A DNA stretch of 64,000 nucleotides, taken from NCBI RefSeq assembly GCF_000763315.1, contig NZ_JPST01000015.1, positions 62,001 through 126,000 on the forward strand, written 5' to 3'. Shown here one piece after another: positions 54,461-63,343 of this stretch. Both the position numbers and the translations under genes were made by a program. This DNA comes from Thermoactinomyces daqus (GTDB taxonomy: Bacteria; Bacillota; Bacilli; Thermoactinomycetales; Thermoactinomycetaceae). Each line of letters begins with the position of its first letter. The stretch's first letter is position 1. Below the pieces are notes generated by a model. It was not told where the DNA came from and did no database searches. It saw only the letters and a program-made list of their open reading frames with translations.

Positions 54461-55048
54461 TCACTCGTTTTCTTTTTCGTTTTCTTCTTCCGCCTCCTGC
54501 GAAACTTCTCCTGCCTGAGGAGGCACGATGCTGACAACAACGGCTTCCGGGTCTGCCAGGAGCTCAACCCCCTCGGGGAGATGCAGATGATTCAGCGATA
54601 AGCTATCCCCCATTTCCAAGCCACTGATGTCCAGTGTCAATTCCTGCGGCAACCGGTCGGGCAGGGTGCGGACTTCGACCGTGCGCAGATGTTGTTCAAC
54701 GATGCCGCCCGCTTTCGCTCCCGGAGCTTCCCCTGTGAGAACGAGGGGAACTTCTGCATCAATCGGCCGGTTTTTCTCCACTTTGAAGAAATCGATATGC
54801 AGCAGGCGATCTTTAACCGGGTCTCTCTGGATGTCTCGAACCATTACACGATAAGCTTTTCCTTCCAAACGCAGATCAGCAAAGCCTCTTGCCCCGAGTT
54901 TGCGAACCTCGCTTTCCGCCACGTGAATCAACTCGGGGGAAAAATCCTTCCCATACAGGACTGCGGGTATTCTGCCTTCCCGGCGCAACCGGTTTATATA
55001 TCCCTGCGTTGTTCTTTCCCGCTTCTCTGCTGTAATGGCAACTGACAT
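54461..55048 (-). CDS. ctc: 50S ribosomal protein L25/general stress protein Ctc
   Basis: Binds 5S rRNA. 195 aa: N-terminal L25 domain (ITAEKRERTTQGYINRLRREGRIPAVLYG) and C-terminal TL5-type beta domain (VEVRTLPDRLPQELTLDISGLEMGDSL), ending in a strongly acidic tail (QEAEEENEKENE). The ATG at 55048 lies after AAAGGGG. In B. subtilis ctc is sigma-B controlled; a sigma-B promoter was not identified here. Confidence 0.95.
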   Translation of the reverse strand: MSVAITAEKRERTTQGYINRLRREGRIPAVLYGKDFSPELIHVAESEVRKLGARGFADLRLEGKAYRVMVRDIQRDPVKDRLLHIDFFKVEKNRPIDAEVPLVLTGEAPGAKAGGIVEQHLRTVEVRTLPDRLPQELTLDISGLEMGDSLSLNHLHLPEGVELLADPEAVVVSIVPPQAGEVSQEAEEENEKENE

Positions 55049-55131
55049 AACCAAACATCCCCTTTCTTGAGTAAGGGTATACCCGGATCATCGGCTTCCT
55101 AAACTTCAGCTGCCGTCAACCGGCAAAAAAA

Positions 55132-55156
55132 GTTCCATCTCCCGCAAACACCGGAA
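55132..55156 (-). terminator. Possible terminator after prs
   Basis: GTTCC and GGAAC (5 bp) with a 15-nt loop, followed by seven Ts on the minus strand. The stem is weak, and it lies 177 nt past the prs stop. Confidence 0.4.
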
Positions 55157-55332
55157 CAAATCTCAAAAAAAGGAAGGCGCTTTCTCTGTTTTGCAAAAGT
55201 ACAGGTGTGTTACAGGTTGGATCGTGATGTCCCCTTAACCTCCCCACATCGATGGTCGGTGAAAGGGGCACCACTCCCCACCCGAGTTTGCCGGTTTTCA
55301 TCCTGATTTGGTTTGGCATCATGTCCGTTTTC

Positions 55333-56280
55333 TCAGTCAAACAGCTTGCTGACCGATTGCTCATTATGAACGCGCAAAATGGCCTCCCCCAGCAAAGCAG
55401 CAACAGACAAGACCTTAACCTTGTCCAATTGCTTGTTTTCCGACAGCGGAATCGTATCGGTTACCACCATCTCTTTGAGATTGGAATCACGGATTCGGTC
55501 AATGGCCGGACCGGAGAAGACCGGATGGGTACAGCAAGTGTAAACTTCCTTGGCGCCATGCTCCATCAAGGCGTTGACGGCCAGCGTGATCGTTCCGGCG
55601 GTATCAATGATGTCATCAATAATGATGGCTGTTTTTCCTTTTACATCTCCGACAATGTTCATCACTTCAGCCACGTTGGGTTCGGGCCGGCGCTTATCGA
55701 TGATCGCAATCGGCGCTTCCAAACGCTCAGCCAAACGACGAGCCCGAATCACGCCACCGTGGTCGGGGGAGACAACAACGACATCGGTTAAGCCCTTGCT
55801 TTTGAAATAGTCTCCGAGGATCGGCACACCCATCAGGTTATCCACGGGGATATCAAAAAAGCCCTGAATCTGTGTTGCGTGCAAATCCATTGTAATCACG
55901 CGGTCGGCTCCGGCTGTTTCGATCAGATTGGCCACCAGTTTGGCCGTGATCGGATCGCGCGCACGGGTTTTGCGATCCTGGCGGGCATAGCCATAATAGG
56001 GAATCACCACATTAATCGTTCCCGCGGAAGCTCGGCGCAGCGCATCAACCATGACCAATAGTTCCATCAGGTGCTGGTTGACAGGATCACAGGTGGATTG
56101 GATCACATACACATCGGAGCCGCGCACACTCTCATTCAGTTTGACATGAATTTCCCCATCGCTGAATTTGCCGACATGGGCATCACCGAGCGGGATCCCG
56201 ATATGATCGCAAATCGCCTTTGACAAAGCGGGATTGGAATTGCAACTGAATACCTGCAAGCGAGAATTACCTGTCGACAT
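55333..56280 (-). CDS. prs: Ribose-phosphate pyrophosphokinase (PRPP synthase)
   Basis: Makes PRPP from ribose-5-phosphate and ATP. 315 aa from the ATG at 56280 ([11 protein letters not shown]), 11 nt after [25 protein letters not shown], the PRPP synthase signature region [40 protein letters not shown] and the PRPP motif [14 protein letters not shown] are intact. It follows glmU by 25 nt. Confidence 0.97.
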   Translation of the reverse strand: MSTGNSRLQVFSCNSNPALSKAICDHIGIPLGDAHVGKFSDGEIHVKLNESVRGSDVYVIQSTCDPVNQHLMELLVMVDALRRASAGTINVVIPYYGYARQDRKTRARDPITAKLVANLIETAGADRVITMDLHATQIQGFFDIPVDNLMGVPILGDYFKSKGLTDVVVVSPDHGGVIRARRLAERLEAPIAIIDKRRPEPNVAEVMNIVGDVKGKTAIIIDDIIDTAGTITLAVNALMEHGAKEVYTCCTHPVFSGPAIDRIRDSNLKEMVVTDTIPLSENKQLDKVKVLSVAALLGEAILRVHNEQSVSKLFD

Positions 56281-56305
56281 AAGCTGAAGTTCCTCCAATT
56301 TCATT

Positions 56306-57688
56306 TCATTTGGCTGAGCGTTTTTCTTTTAATTTTTGCGCGTAACCCGGTTTGTTGGTTTGCCGCTCACGCGCAATCGCCAGGGCATCTTTCGGCACAT
56401 TGTCCGTAATGGTTGAACCGGCGGCCACATACGCCCCTTCTTCCACCTTAACCGGAGCCACCAGGTTAACATTGCAGCCGACGAACGCCCCGTCCTCAAT
56501 CACCGTTTTGTGTTTATTCAGTCCATCATAATTGACCGTGATCACACCGCAACTGACATTTACATTCTCTCCCACATCTGCATCTCCTACATAGGCGAGG
56601 TGAGAGATTTTTGTACCGTTTCCGATATTGGCTTTCTTCAGATCGACAAAACAGCCCACTTTGGTGTTGGCACCCAGATCCGTTCCGGGACGAAGATAAG
56701 CGTAAGGCCCGACTTTGGCCTGCTCCCGGATTTTGCTGCCTTCAATCACGGCATAGCGAATCCGGGCTCCGTCCGCCACCACCACATCGGACAAATCGGC
56801 TTGCGGCCCAATGTGGCAACCTTCACCAATGACCGTTTTGCCCCGCAAAAACGTTCCCGGTTCAATCACGGTATCCGGTCCGATCTCCACATCTGCTTCA
56901 ATATACGTACTTGCCGGGTCAATGATTGTCACACCGCTTCTCATCGCTTTGCGCAAAATGCGCTCACGCATCTGTTTCGCCGCTTCGGCCATCTGAACGC
57001 GGTCATTCACACCCATCGCTTCATCCGGATCATCAAGAATTTCTGCGCGGATCGGCTGCCCCTGCTCACGCAAAATGGCTACGACATCCGGCAGGTAATA
57101 TTCGCCTTGAGCATTATTATTATTAACGAGAGAAAGTGCAGAAAATAATTTTTGATTATCAAAACAATAAGTTCCGGTATTAATTTCCTTAATGGCCCGT
57201 TCTTCTTCCGACGCGTCTTTTTGCTCGACAATGCGGTCGACTTGGCCGTCCTCCCGGCGCACGATCCGTCCATAACCGGTCGGGTTCTCCATGACCGCCG
57301 TCAGCACGGTCGCTGCCGCACCTGAAGCACGATGGTTTTCCACCAGCTTCCTGAATGTTTCCGCGGTAAAGAGAGGATGGTCACCGTTGATCACCAAGGT
57401 GATTCCCTCTTCATTTTGCAAAAGAGGCCTTGCTTGCATGACTGCGTGGGCCGTTCCCAGCTGCTCCTTCTGATCGGCAAATAAAACCCGGTCACCCAGA
57501 TGTTCTTTAACCGCTTCCGCCTGGTGCCCGACGACAAGAATGGTTTTTTCCGTCTCAAGTTCATCCAAAGTATCTAGAATATGGTCGATCATCGGTTTTC
57601 CGCAAACGGGATGAAGGACTTTGTGTTTTCGTGATTTCATCCGCGTCCCTTTTCCAGCTGCCAATATCACCGCATAAACATGTTGCAT
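56306..57688 (-). CDS. glmU: Bifunctional GlmU (UDP-GlcNAc pyrophosphorylase/GlcN-1-P acetyltransferase)
   Basis: Last two steps of UDP-GlcNAc synthesis for peptidoglycan. 460 aa. N-terminal pyrophosphorylase: [20 protein letters not shown] and [16 protein letters not shown]-terminal left-handed beta-helix hexapeptide repeats with [19 protein letters not shown] and [20 protein letters not shown]. The ATG at 57688 is preferred over a TTG at 57694. Confidence 0.97.
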   Translation of the reverse strand: MQHVYAVILAAGKGTRMKSRKHKVLHPVCGKPMIDHILDTLDELETEKTILVVGHQAEAVKEHLGDRVLFADQKEQLGTAHAVMQARPLLQNEEGITLVINGDHPLFTAETFRKLVENHRASGAAATVLTAVMENPTGYGRIVRREDGQVDRIVEQKDASEEERAIKEINTGTYCFDNQKLFSALSLVNNNNAQGEYYLPDVVAILREQGQPIRAEILDDPDEAMGVNDRVQMAEAAKQMRERILRKAMRSGVTIIDPASTYIEADVEIGPDTVIEPGTFLRGKTVIGEGCHIGPQADLSDVVVADGARIRYAVIEGSKIREQAKVGPYAYLRPGTDLGANTKVGCFVDLKKANIGNGTKISHLAYVGDADVGENVNVSCGVITVNYDGLNKHKTVIEDGAFVGCNVNLVAPVKVEEGAYVAAGSTITDNVPKDALAIARERQTNKPGYAQKLKEKRSAK

Positions 57689-57787
57689 GAACAAAGCGCC
57701 CCCGTTTCTCGAAACTTCCTCCCTGAATATATCGCATCATATGTAGGATTGCAACCAAACCGGTCTTTAAACTTTCGCAACAAAAAA

Positions 57788-57806
57788 GAACCCGGGGCAC
57801 GGGTTC
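57788..57806 (-). terminator. Intrinsic terminator after spoVG
   Basis: GAACCCG and CGGGTTC with a 5-nt loop, then six Ts on the minus strand. Confidence 0.82.
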
Positions 57807-57834
57807 CTCTTCCTGATTTATCATTTTCCAACCA

Positions 57835-58137
57835 TCACAAAGCTTTTTGCGCGTTGATATTCATCTGTTCTGCCGCTTCGAGTTCGCCGGCCTTGCGATA
57901 CTCTTCCAGAACAGCCGCCTCGATCTTCTCCCGGCTGACCGGAGAAATCGGATGGGCAATATCGCGAAATTCGCCATCCGGAGTCCGTTTGCTCGGCATG
58001 GCAACGAACATCCCGTTATTGCCATCGATCACTCGAATATCATGCACCACAAACTCGCTGTCAATCGTAATCGAAGCAATCGCACGCATTCGACCTTCAC
58101 GGTTGACTCTGCGTAAACGCACATCAGTAATTTCCAT
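57835..58137 (-). CDS. spoVG: SpoVG, septation/sporulation RNA-binding regulator
   Basis: 100 aa, standard Spo[22 protein letters not shown], then [20 protein letters not shown] and a C-terminal helix ending [13 protein letters not shown]. Affects asymmetric septation and cortex formation in Bacillus and binds nucleic acid. AGGTGGTGGGAG precedes the start. A sigma-H-like promoter is upstream. Confidence 0.97.
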   Translation of the reverse strand: MEITDVRLRRVNREGRMRAIASITIDSEFVVHDIRVIDGNNGMFVAMPSKRTPDGEFRDIAHPISPVSREKIEAAVLEEYRKAGELEAAEQMNINAQKAL

Positions 58138-58187
58138 CTGCTCCCACCACCTGTTTCCTATGATGACTAATCATTTCTAAATTACCT

Positions 58188-58212
58188 ATTCGAGGCGACG
58201 GGACCAATTCCT
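58188..58212 (-). promoter_or_regulatory. Putative sigma-H promoter of spoVG
   Basis: AGGAATT (58212-58206) and GAAT (58191-58188), with 14 nt between them, fit the sigma-H pattern (AGGAWWW, 11-12 nt, RNNGAATWW). Their position, about 50 nt before the spoVG start, matches B. subtilis. Confidence 0.55.
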
Positions 58213-58255
58213 CCCATAAATAGACAGTATTAGTAAATTTCTCTTGTTTTCCAAT

Positions 58256-58633
58256 CTATTTCTTCTTGGCAATGACCTCCATCTCAATCAGGACATCTTT
58301 GGGCAAACGGGCAACTTCTACGCAGGAGCGAGCCGGCTTATGCCCGGAAAAATATTGGGCGTAAATCTCATTGATTTGCTGGAACTGATTCATGTCTTTT
58401 ATGAAAATCGTCGTTTTAATGACATGGTTGTAATCACTTCCGGCTGCTTCCAGCACAGCTCCGATATTTTTAAGAACCTGGTGCGTTTGTGTCGCAATAT
58501 CGGATCCGGCTAGTTCCCCCTCGGGCGTGAGCGGGATCTGCCCGGACGTGAAAATCAACTCTCCCAGTTCAACCGCCTGTGAGTAAGGACCGATTGCCTG
58601 CGGCGCTTTTTCCGTTTGCACTTGTTTGATCAT
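58256..58633 (-). CDS. ridA: RidA/YabJ family reactive intermediate deaminase
   Basis: Hydrolyses enamine/imine intermediates of PLP enzymes; in B. subtilis (YabJ) the purR neighbour links it to purine regulation. 125 aa: [48 protein letters not shown], and the C-terminal [21 protein letters not shown] with the conserved Arg and Glu. The ATG at 58633 overlaps the purR stop by ATGA, so the pair is coupled. Confidence 0.95.
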   Translation of the reverse strand: MIKQVQTEKAPQAIGPYSQAVELGELIFTSGQIPLTPEGELAGSDIATQTHQVLKNIGAVLEAAGSDYNHVIKTTIFIKDMNQFQQINEIYAQYFSGHKPARSCVEVARLPKDVLIEMEVIAKKK

Positions 58634-59460
58634 GCCCATCTCTCCCTGTTAAAAATATTTCCCAAATCGACTTGTACTCTCCGTTCCTTCACATCCAGTT
58701 CCCTGACTTGGACCAATGAGGCATAAGCGTCGACCAACCGTTCCCTGGCCGGGGCTTCCAGCATCACTCCGACACCGACGACCTCTGCGTTAAACTCGTT
58801 CAGAAGATCGAACATCCCCCGCACCGTGCCACCCGCCTTCATGAAATCATCGACAATGAGCACGCGTGAACGCTCGGACAAGCTCCGCTTTGACAGAGAC
58901 AGCTGCCTCATCCGTTTGCCTGAACCCGACACTGTGTTGACCGTCACAACCGATCCTTCCGTCACCCGATAGTCATAGCGCGCTATCACCACGGGGGCGC
59001 GAAGGTAAGCCGCTGTCGCATAAGCGATGGGGATTCCTTTGGTTTCGACGGTTAAAACGGCATCGATTTTTTTGCCGCCGAATACCGAGGCGAAAATGCG
59101 GCCCATCTCGTTGACCAAGGTTGTGTCTCCCAACAGGTCGGAAAGGTATAAAAACCCTCCCGGCAAAATTCGTTCGGGATTGCTTAGCCGCTCGCACAAT
59201 CCTTGAATCACGTGAAGAGCCTGATCCCGGCCGATATCCGGAATATATCTCACGCCGCCTGCCGCACCGGCCACCGTCTCTAATTCGCCATTTCCTTCTG
59301 CTTTCAACACTTCATCAATGATGTCCAAATCCTCACTGATCGAAGATTTGGCCGCATGGTATCGCTCAGCAAAAGTCGTAAGCGGAATTAAACGGTATGG
59401 CTGGACCAGTAATTGGCGGGTCATGTCAACCAGTCTCGCGCTCCGTTTCCACTTATCCAT
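58630..59460 (-). CDS. purR: Purine operon repressor PurR
   Basis: Dimeric PRPP-binding repressor of purine genes. 276 aa: N-terminal winged-helix ([18 protein letters not shown] to [18 protein letters not shown]) and phosphoribosyltransferase-like domain with the PRPP loop [13 protein letters not shown]. The ATG at 59460 has CGGAGG upstream. Just upstream on the plus strand CGAA and TTCG half-sites (59492-59512) resemble PurBoxes but are 13 nt apart rather than the usual 16-17, so autoregulation is uncertain. Confidence 0.95.
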   Translation of the reverse strand: MDKWKRSARLVDMTRQLLVQPYRLIPLTTFAERYHAAKSSISEDLDIIDEVLKAEGNGELETVAGAAGGVRYIPDIGRDQALHVIQGLCERLSNPERILPGGFLYLSDLLGDTTLVNEMGRIFASVFGGKKIDAVLTVETKGIPIAYATAAYLRAPVVIARYDYRVTEGSVVTVNTVSGSGKRMRQLSLSKRSLSERSRVLIVDDFMKAGGTVRGMFDLLNEFNAEVVGVGVMLEAPARERLVDAYASLVQVRELDVKERRVQVDLGNIFNRERWA

Positions 59461-59500
59461 TCCATACCTCCGAAGTCCTAATATTCCTGACCGAAATATA

Positions 59501-60394
59501 TCATTTTGTTCGGATTCCATCAAGCACACTTTCCGTGCGTACTCCCAGCATGCGCACGCAATAGACTTGCCGGCAAAATCCCCGAAGGCTGTTTACAATC
59601 CGTCTCGCCCGCGATTCTTGCCTTATCAGGGCAAAAACCGTGGGTCCGCTGCCGGACATTAACACGCCATCGGCTCCGAACTCTTTCATCTTCTTCTTGA
59701 TCTTGCCCACATCCTCATGCATTTCCATCGTCACCGGCTCCAACACATTCCCCAACAGACGAACCATGTGATCGTAATCTCGTTTTCTCAGCGCCTCTGC
59801 CATTTGTTCTGTTTCCGGGTGCTCCGCGATTTCATCCACTTTCAGACGTCCGAATACATCCGCCGTGGAAACGCCGTGCCCCGGCTTGGCCAGCACGACC
59901 CAGCAGGGCGGCGGCGGAGGCAACGGGGCGAGGATCTCTCCCCGTCCTCTGGCGATTGCAGTGCCTGAATAAACGCAAAAAGGAACGTCCGAACCGATTT
60001 CCGCTCCGATGGCTGCCAGTTCTTCATCGCTCAAACCCAGCCCCCATAACCGGTTCAGCCCGCGCAGGGTTGCCGCCGCATCGCTGCTTCCCCCGGCGAG
60101 TCCCGCTGCTACCGGAATATGTTTATCAATTCGGATATGTATCCCGCGCTTGATCCCGATTTTCTCTCTCAGAAGAACGGCGGCGCGATAAGCGAGATTC
60201 CGTTCATCCTGCGGCACGAGTCCCGAACTGGATTCCAGTGTGATGGACGAGCTTTCCTTTTCAAACAAATCGATTCTGTCAAACAGATCGACTGTCGTCA
60301 TCACCATTTCCAGTTCATGGTATCCATCCTGCCGTTTATAAAGGGCATCCAGTGTCAGATTTATTTTGGCCGGTGCTTTGACTGAAACGAGCAA
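59501..60394 (-). CDS. ispE: 4-diphosphocytidyl-2-C-methyl-D-erythritol kinase
   Basis: GHMP kinase of the MEP isoprenoid pathway, 297 aa. [20 protein letters not shown] and the ATP loop [19 protein letters not shown] are intact; [13 protein letters not shown] is the third GHMP motif. The TTG start at 60394 has GGGGGGAAGAG immediately upstream. Between sspF and purR as in B. subtilis. Confidence 0.95.
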   Translation of the reverse strand: MLVSVKAPAKINLTLDALYKRQDGYHELEMVMTTVDLFDRIDLFEKESSSITLESSSGLVPQDERNLAYRAAVLLREKIGIKRGIHIRIDKHIPVAAGLAGGSSDAAATLRGLNRLWGLGLSDEELAAIGAEIGSDVPFCVYSGTAIARGRGEILAPLPPPPPCWVVLAKPGHGVSTADVFGRLKVDEIAEHPETEQMAEALRKRDYDHMVRLLGNVLEPVTMEMHEDVGKIKKKMKEFGADGVLMSGSGPTVFALIRQESRARRIVNSLRGFCRQVYCVRMLGVRTESVLDGIRTK

Positions 60395-60530
60395 TTCTCT
60401 TCCCCCCAGTGCACCAACTGATGATTTCTCCGTTGTTTAACAAGAGCGGTTGACCAGACTTTCCTTATTTTATCACGATCGGTTCGCCAGAAGTATGAAA
60501 AGAAATCGGGTGTAACCATCCAGACAAGAA

Positions 60531-60559
60531 AAGCCCAAGGGAAATATCCCTTTGGGCTT
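60531..60559 (-). terminator. Intrinsic terminator after sspF
   Basis: AAGCCCAAGGGA and TCCCTTTGGGCTT, 4-nt loop, ending in TTTTCTT on the minus strand. Confidence 0.88.
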
Positions 60560-60569
60560 CTTACCCTGT

Positions 60570-60758
60570 TTACTTTCCTGAATCTCTCGCAGCCAAATGT
60601 TCTTCGGCGATCTGAATCGCCCGTTTCACCATGTTTCCCGCATCGCGGGTTCTGATTCCACCCCAGCCTTCACGCTGAACCACATCGTAAAAGCCGAGGT
60701 CTTTGGCCAACTCATACTTAAAGGCTTCTGACATCACTCCACCACGCCGACGTGCCAA
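60570..60758 (-). CDS. sspF: Small acid-soluble spore protein SspF (alpha/beta family variant)
   Basis: DNA-binding protein of the dormant spore, 62 aa. The SspF pattern is unmistakable: [20 protein letters not shown], then [21 protein letters not shown]. The one-codon insertion RRRGG against RRRG in B. subtilis is minor. AAAAGGAGGGG precedes the start. A sigma-G-like promoter overlaps a cre site upstream. Confidence 0.96.
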   Translation of the reverse strand: MARRRGGVMSEAFKYELAKDLGFYDVVQREGWGGIRTRDAGNMVKRAIQIAEEHLAARDSGK

Positions 60759-60804
60759 GTGATCCCCTCCTTTTCGGATTCAAGAACAAGTCACAGGGCA
60801 TCCC

Positions 60805-60845
60805 TAGTATGACAAATTCAACGCATTTTTATGTAAGCGCTTTCA
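60805..60845 (-). promoter_or_regulatory. sspF promoter (sigma-G-like) overlapping a perfect cre motif
   Basis: On the minus strand CATACTA (60811-60805) is a good sigma-G -10 with TACATA 18 nt upstream. The -35 region lies within TGAAAGCGCTTACA (60845-60832), which matches the CcpA cre consensus TGWAANCGNTNWCA at every position. Confidence 0.55.
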
Positions 60846-60859
60846 CATCGTGAAAAAAA

Positions 60860-60879
60860 GAACACACCGAAATGTGTTC
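60860..60879 (-). terminator. Intrinsic terminator after veg
   Basis: GAACACA and TGTGTTC with a 6-nt loop, then seven Ts on the minus strand, directly after the veg stop. Confidence 0.88.
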
Positions 60880-60881
60880 CA

Positions 60882-61163
60882 TTATTGAGATGTTTTCACG
60901 TATTTCACGGGAATTTGTTCGTTATTGTTATTAAAAACAGTGAGTTCCACTGATTCTGTCAGTATATCTGCATAGCTGTAAGAAACTCGGTTGAAAGAAT
61001 GGTCTTCATCCAACTTGACAACGAACACGGAGGGGTAAGTCTCTTCGAGAATCCCGGTCCGTTCAACGGTCTTACGGCGTCCGCTGTTTGCTTTTAAGCG
61101 GATTTTTTGTCCGATGTATCCCTCAAGAGTACACTTGATTTCGGTTAACGCGTTTTTGCCCAT
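60882..61163 (-). CDS. veg: Veg protein
   Basis: 93 aa; B. subtilis Veg stimulates biofilm gene expression by opposing Sin[21 protein letters not shown] and [15 protein letters not shown], then [16 protein letters not shown] define the family. GTGAGGTGG precedes the ATG at 61163. Two strong promoters lie upstream, as expected for a highly expressed gene. Confidence 0.95.
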   Translation of the reverse strand: MGKNALTEIKCTLEGYIGQKIRLKANSGRRKTVERTGILEETYPSVFVVKLDEDHSFNRVSYSYADILTESVELTVFNNNNEQIPVKYVKTSQ

Positions 61164-61188
61164 TGGTCGACCACCTCACTTATAGAAG

Positions 61189-61254
61189 ATTATACTACAA
61201 GCGATGTGCAAAGTCAAACGATTTATTATAGCAGGGGGACAAACTTCTTGTCAA
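61189..61254 (-). promoter_or_regulatory. Tandem sigma-A promoters of veg
   Basis: P1: TTGACA (61254-61249), 18 nt, TATAAT (61230-61225). P2: TTGACT (61217-61212), 17 nt, TATAAT (61194-61189). Both are near-consensus and read toward veg. Confidence 0.85.
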
Positions 61255-61290
61255 TGGGATTCTGCATAATTTTTTGCCATAAAATAAGAC

Positions 61291-61764
61291 TCACTTGGTA
61301 AAACGGTCAGCCACGGCACTGGCCGCAAAAGATTCCGGCTTGATCTTGGCCGTATAGCCGACAGACGTGACCCAACCGACCACTTCCTGAATCAGTTTTC
61401 TCGTCTCCCCCTGCTGCCCCACATCCAAGTGGATCTCCATCGGAATGTTGACGGAAAAACCAAAGAACCCTTTTTCCTTCAGCAGTTCCACCACTTTCAA
61501 ACTGTATTCCGTCTCGCGATAAATGCGGTAACGGAGATCACGCATCGCGTTATGGCGAATCTTCGCATAGTAGAAAGTGGCACCTTTGCCGATGCGCTGC
61601 ACAATTACGGCCGTGACGTAGATGGTCTCCCGCTCGCGCGTTTGCGAGTCGGTGCCGATCACCATCTTATAGCTGGCCTTCGGGTCTTCCTGAATATATT
61701 CCTTAATCTCCGCAATCATGTGATCAAGACTGCGTCGGCCCTTACGAGGATGATAAAAGTTCAC
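61291..61764 (-). CDS. YkuK-family RNase H-like protein (DUF458)
   Basis: 157 aa with an RNase H-like fold: acidic strand MVIGTDSQTRERETIYVTAV, AKIRHNAMRDLRYRIYRETEYSLKV, and EIHLDVGQQGETRKL as the third acidic strand. Related to B. subtilis YkuK, of unknown function. The GTG start at 61764 follows GGGGG. It occupies the position where B. subtilis carries yabG (spore-coat protease). Confidence 0.8.
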   Translation of the reverse strand: MNFYHPRKGRRSLDHMIAEIKEYIQEDPKASYKMVIGTDSQTRERETIYVTAVIVQRIGKGATFYYAKIRHNAMRDLRYRIYRETEYSLKVVELLKEKGFFGFSVNIPMEIHLDVGQQGETRKLIQEVVGWVTSVGYTAKIKPESFAASAVADRFTK

Positions 61765-61798
61765 GGAAAAACCCCCAACGATTTAGGATGGTTTGATC

Positions 61799-62701
61799 CT
61801 ACACGTCGAGTCTGAGGTTCGTATCCGCTTTTGCATCTATTACTTCGGTTAATCGTGCATATTCCGCCAGGTCTAATGTTTCTCCGCGTCGTTTCGGATC
61901 AATATCCGCCTCACGAAGCAACCTCTCCACTTCCGCTTTGTCCAGGCTGGTGAGGAGATTGGCATGAAGCGAATTCAACAGAGTTTTGCGCCGCTGAGCA
62001 AAAGCTGCTCGCACGATTTTGAAAAAGAGTGACTGATTTCCAACTTCGACCGCAGGTTGATCGCGGATGGTTAAACACGCCACTGCGGAATCCACCTGTG
62101 GACGGGGAACGAAAACATGACTTGGAACGCGGGCCACTTCTTTTGCTTCAGCAAAATACTGCACCAGTACGCTCAGCGAACTGTAATCCTTCGTTCCCGG
62201 CTTCGCAGTCATGCGGTCGGCCACTTCCTTCTGGATCATGATGACGATATTTTTGAGCGGCAGTCTCTCCGTGAGCAGCCTGATCACAATCGGGGATGTG
62301 ACATAATAGGGAAGATTGGCGACCACATGAAGGGAATTCACTTTCTGAAAATATTCATCCACCAGAGCATGAAGATCGACGGTCAAAGCATCTCCATGAA
62401 CTATTTCCACCTGCGGCCGGGTTTGAAACAAATCCTTCAAAACCGGAACCAACCGGCCGTCAATTTCAACAGCAACCACTTTTTTCGCTTGATCGGCAAT
62501 GCGCTCGGTCAGAGCGCCGATCCCAGGCCCGATCTCAATCACTCCCGAATCGGGGGTTAAATCCGCTGCGCGAATGATCTTGTCCAGGACATGGGAATCA
62601 GTGAGGAAATTTTGGCCCAAGCTCTTTTTTAGTATGATTCCATATTGGTTAAGAATATCCCTCGTCCGTACAGAAATCGGTTTTTGCGTCATCCCTTCCA
62701 T
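61799..62701 (-). CDS. rsmA: 16S rRNA dimethyladenosine transferase
   Basis: Dimethylates A1518/A1519 of 16S rRNA; loss gives kasugamycin resistance. 300 aa: SLGQNFLTDSHVLDKI, SAM loop VIEIGPGIGALTERIA, catalytic VANLPYYVTSPIVIRLL, and FVPRPQVDSAVACLTI. The ATG at 62701 follows GAGGAGG by 4 nt; the ATG at 62692, overlapping the rnmV stop as ATGA, is an equally reasonable start. Confidence 0.96.
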   Translation of the reverse strand: MEGMTQKPISVRTRDILNQYGIILKKSLGQNFLTDSHVLDKIIRAADLTPDSGVIEIGPGIGALTERIADQAKKVVAVEIDGRLVPVLKDLFQTRPQVEIVHGDALTVDLHALVDEYFQKVNSLHVVANLPYYVTSPIVIRLLTERLPLKNIVIMIQKEVADRMTAKPGTKDYSSLSVLVQYFAEAKEVARVPSHVFVPRPQVDSAVACLTIRDQPAVEVGNQSLFFKIVRAAFAQRRKTLLNSLHANLLTSLDKAEVERLLREADIDPKRRGETLDLAEYARLTEVIDAKADTNLRLDV

Positions 62702-63255
62702 CCTTCCTCCTCTGCTGCCATGGCTTGCAGCAGTTCTTCACGCGAAATGCACAGCACTTGCAGACGACGGTAAAATTGCTTGGCATTCCCGTAACCAATC
62801 CCCAAACGCTCTGCGATCCGTTCTCTGCGTTTGCGCGAATCGCTCCCGCCGGCAAAACCCAATTCATAATATTCTTCCCAGGTGAGCGGCGGCTCTGGCT
62901 CCTCCCCGTCCCATTCGGCGCGAACGGACTGGAGCGCCTTGGCAATCGCCTCCGCCCCGGCGTGTTCAATGCCGATTTTACCCTTCCCTACGGCTTCGCT
63001 TTGCGGCAAAAAGGCGTGTTTCACCCCGGCCACATTTTCCGAAATGATGCGCCGGATCCGTTCTCCGGCATAGTCAGGGTCGGTAAACACGATCACTCCC
63101 CGCTTTGCCTGCGCCCGTTTTATCTCGGCAAGCACCTCTTCTCCCAGCGCCGAGCCCCGCGTTTCAATTGTATCGGCTTCGACGGCGCGCCTGATCGCCA
63201 ATGTATCGTTTTTTCCTTCTACGACAATAACTTCTTTCAACTTCGGACGTGACAA
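62689..63255 (-). CDS. rnmV: Ribonuclease M5
   Basis: Matures 5S rRNA. 188 aa: TOPRIM domain VIVVEGKNDTLAIRRAVEAD with the catalytic Glu, and GVIVFTDPDYAGERIRRII with the DxD. C-terminal M5 domain RRERIAERLGIGYGNAKQFYRRL. TTG start at 63255 after AAAGAGG. It overlaps rsmA by 4 or 13 nt depending on start. Confidence 0.95.
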   Translation of the reverse strand: MSRPKLKEVIVVEGKNDTLAIRRAVEADTIETRGSALGEEVLAEIKRAQAKRGVIVFTDPDYAGERIRRIISENVAGVKHAFLPQSEAVGKGKIGIEHAGAEAIAKALQSVRAEWDGEEPEPPLTWEEYYELGFAGGSDSRKRRERIAERLGIGYGNAKQFYRRLQVLCISREELLQAMAAEEEGWKG

Positions 63256-63306
63256 AATAAGCTACCTCTTTCCAGGACTGTATTTCAAACTGAACTTTGA
63301 AAGAAG

Positions 63307-63329
63307 GGAGCACTGGACCCAGGCTCCCT
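63307..63329 (-). terminator. Intrinsic terminator after tatD
   Basis: GGGAGC and GCTCCC with an 11-nt loop; TTCTTTC follows on the minus strand and TTTTGTTT on the plus strand. Confidence 0.6.
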
Positions 63330-63343
63330 TTTGTTTCGCTTCG

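Noticed and set aside
59492-59512. PurBox pair upstream of purR
   Set aside because: CGAA and TTCG half-sites are 13 nt apart instead of about 16-17, so mentioned only as a possibility.
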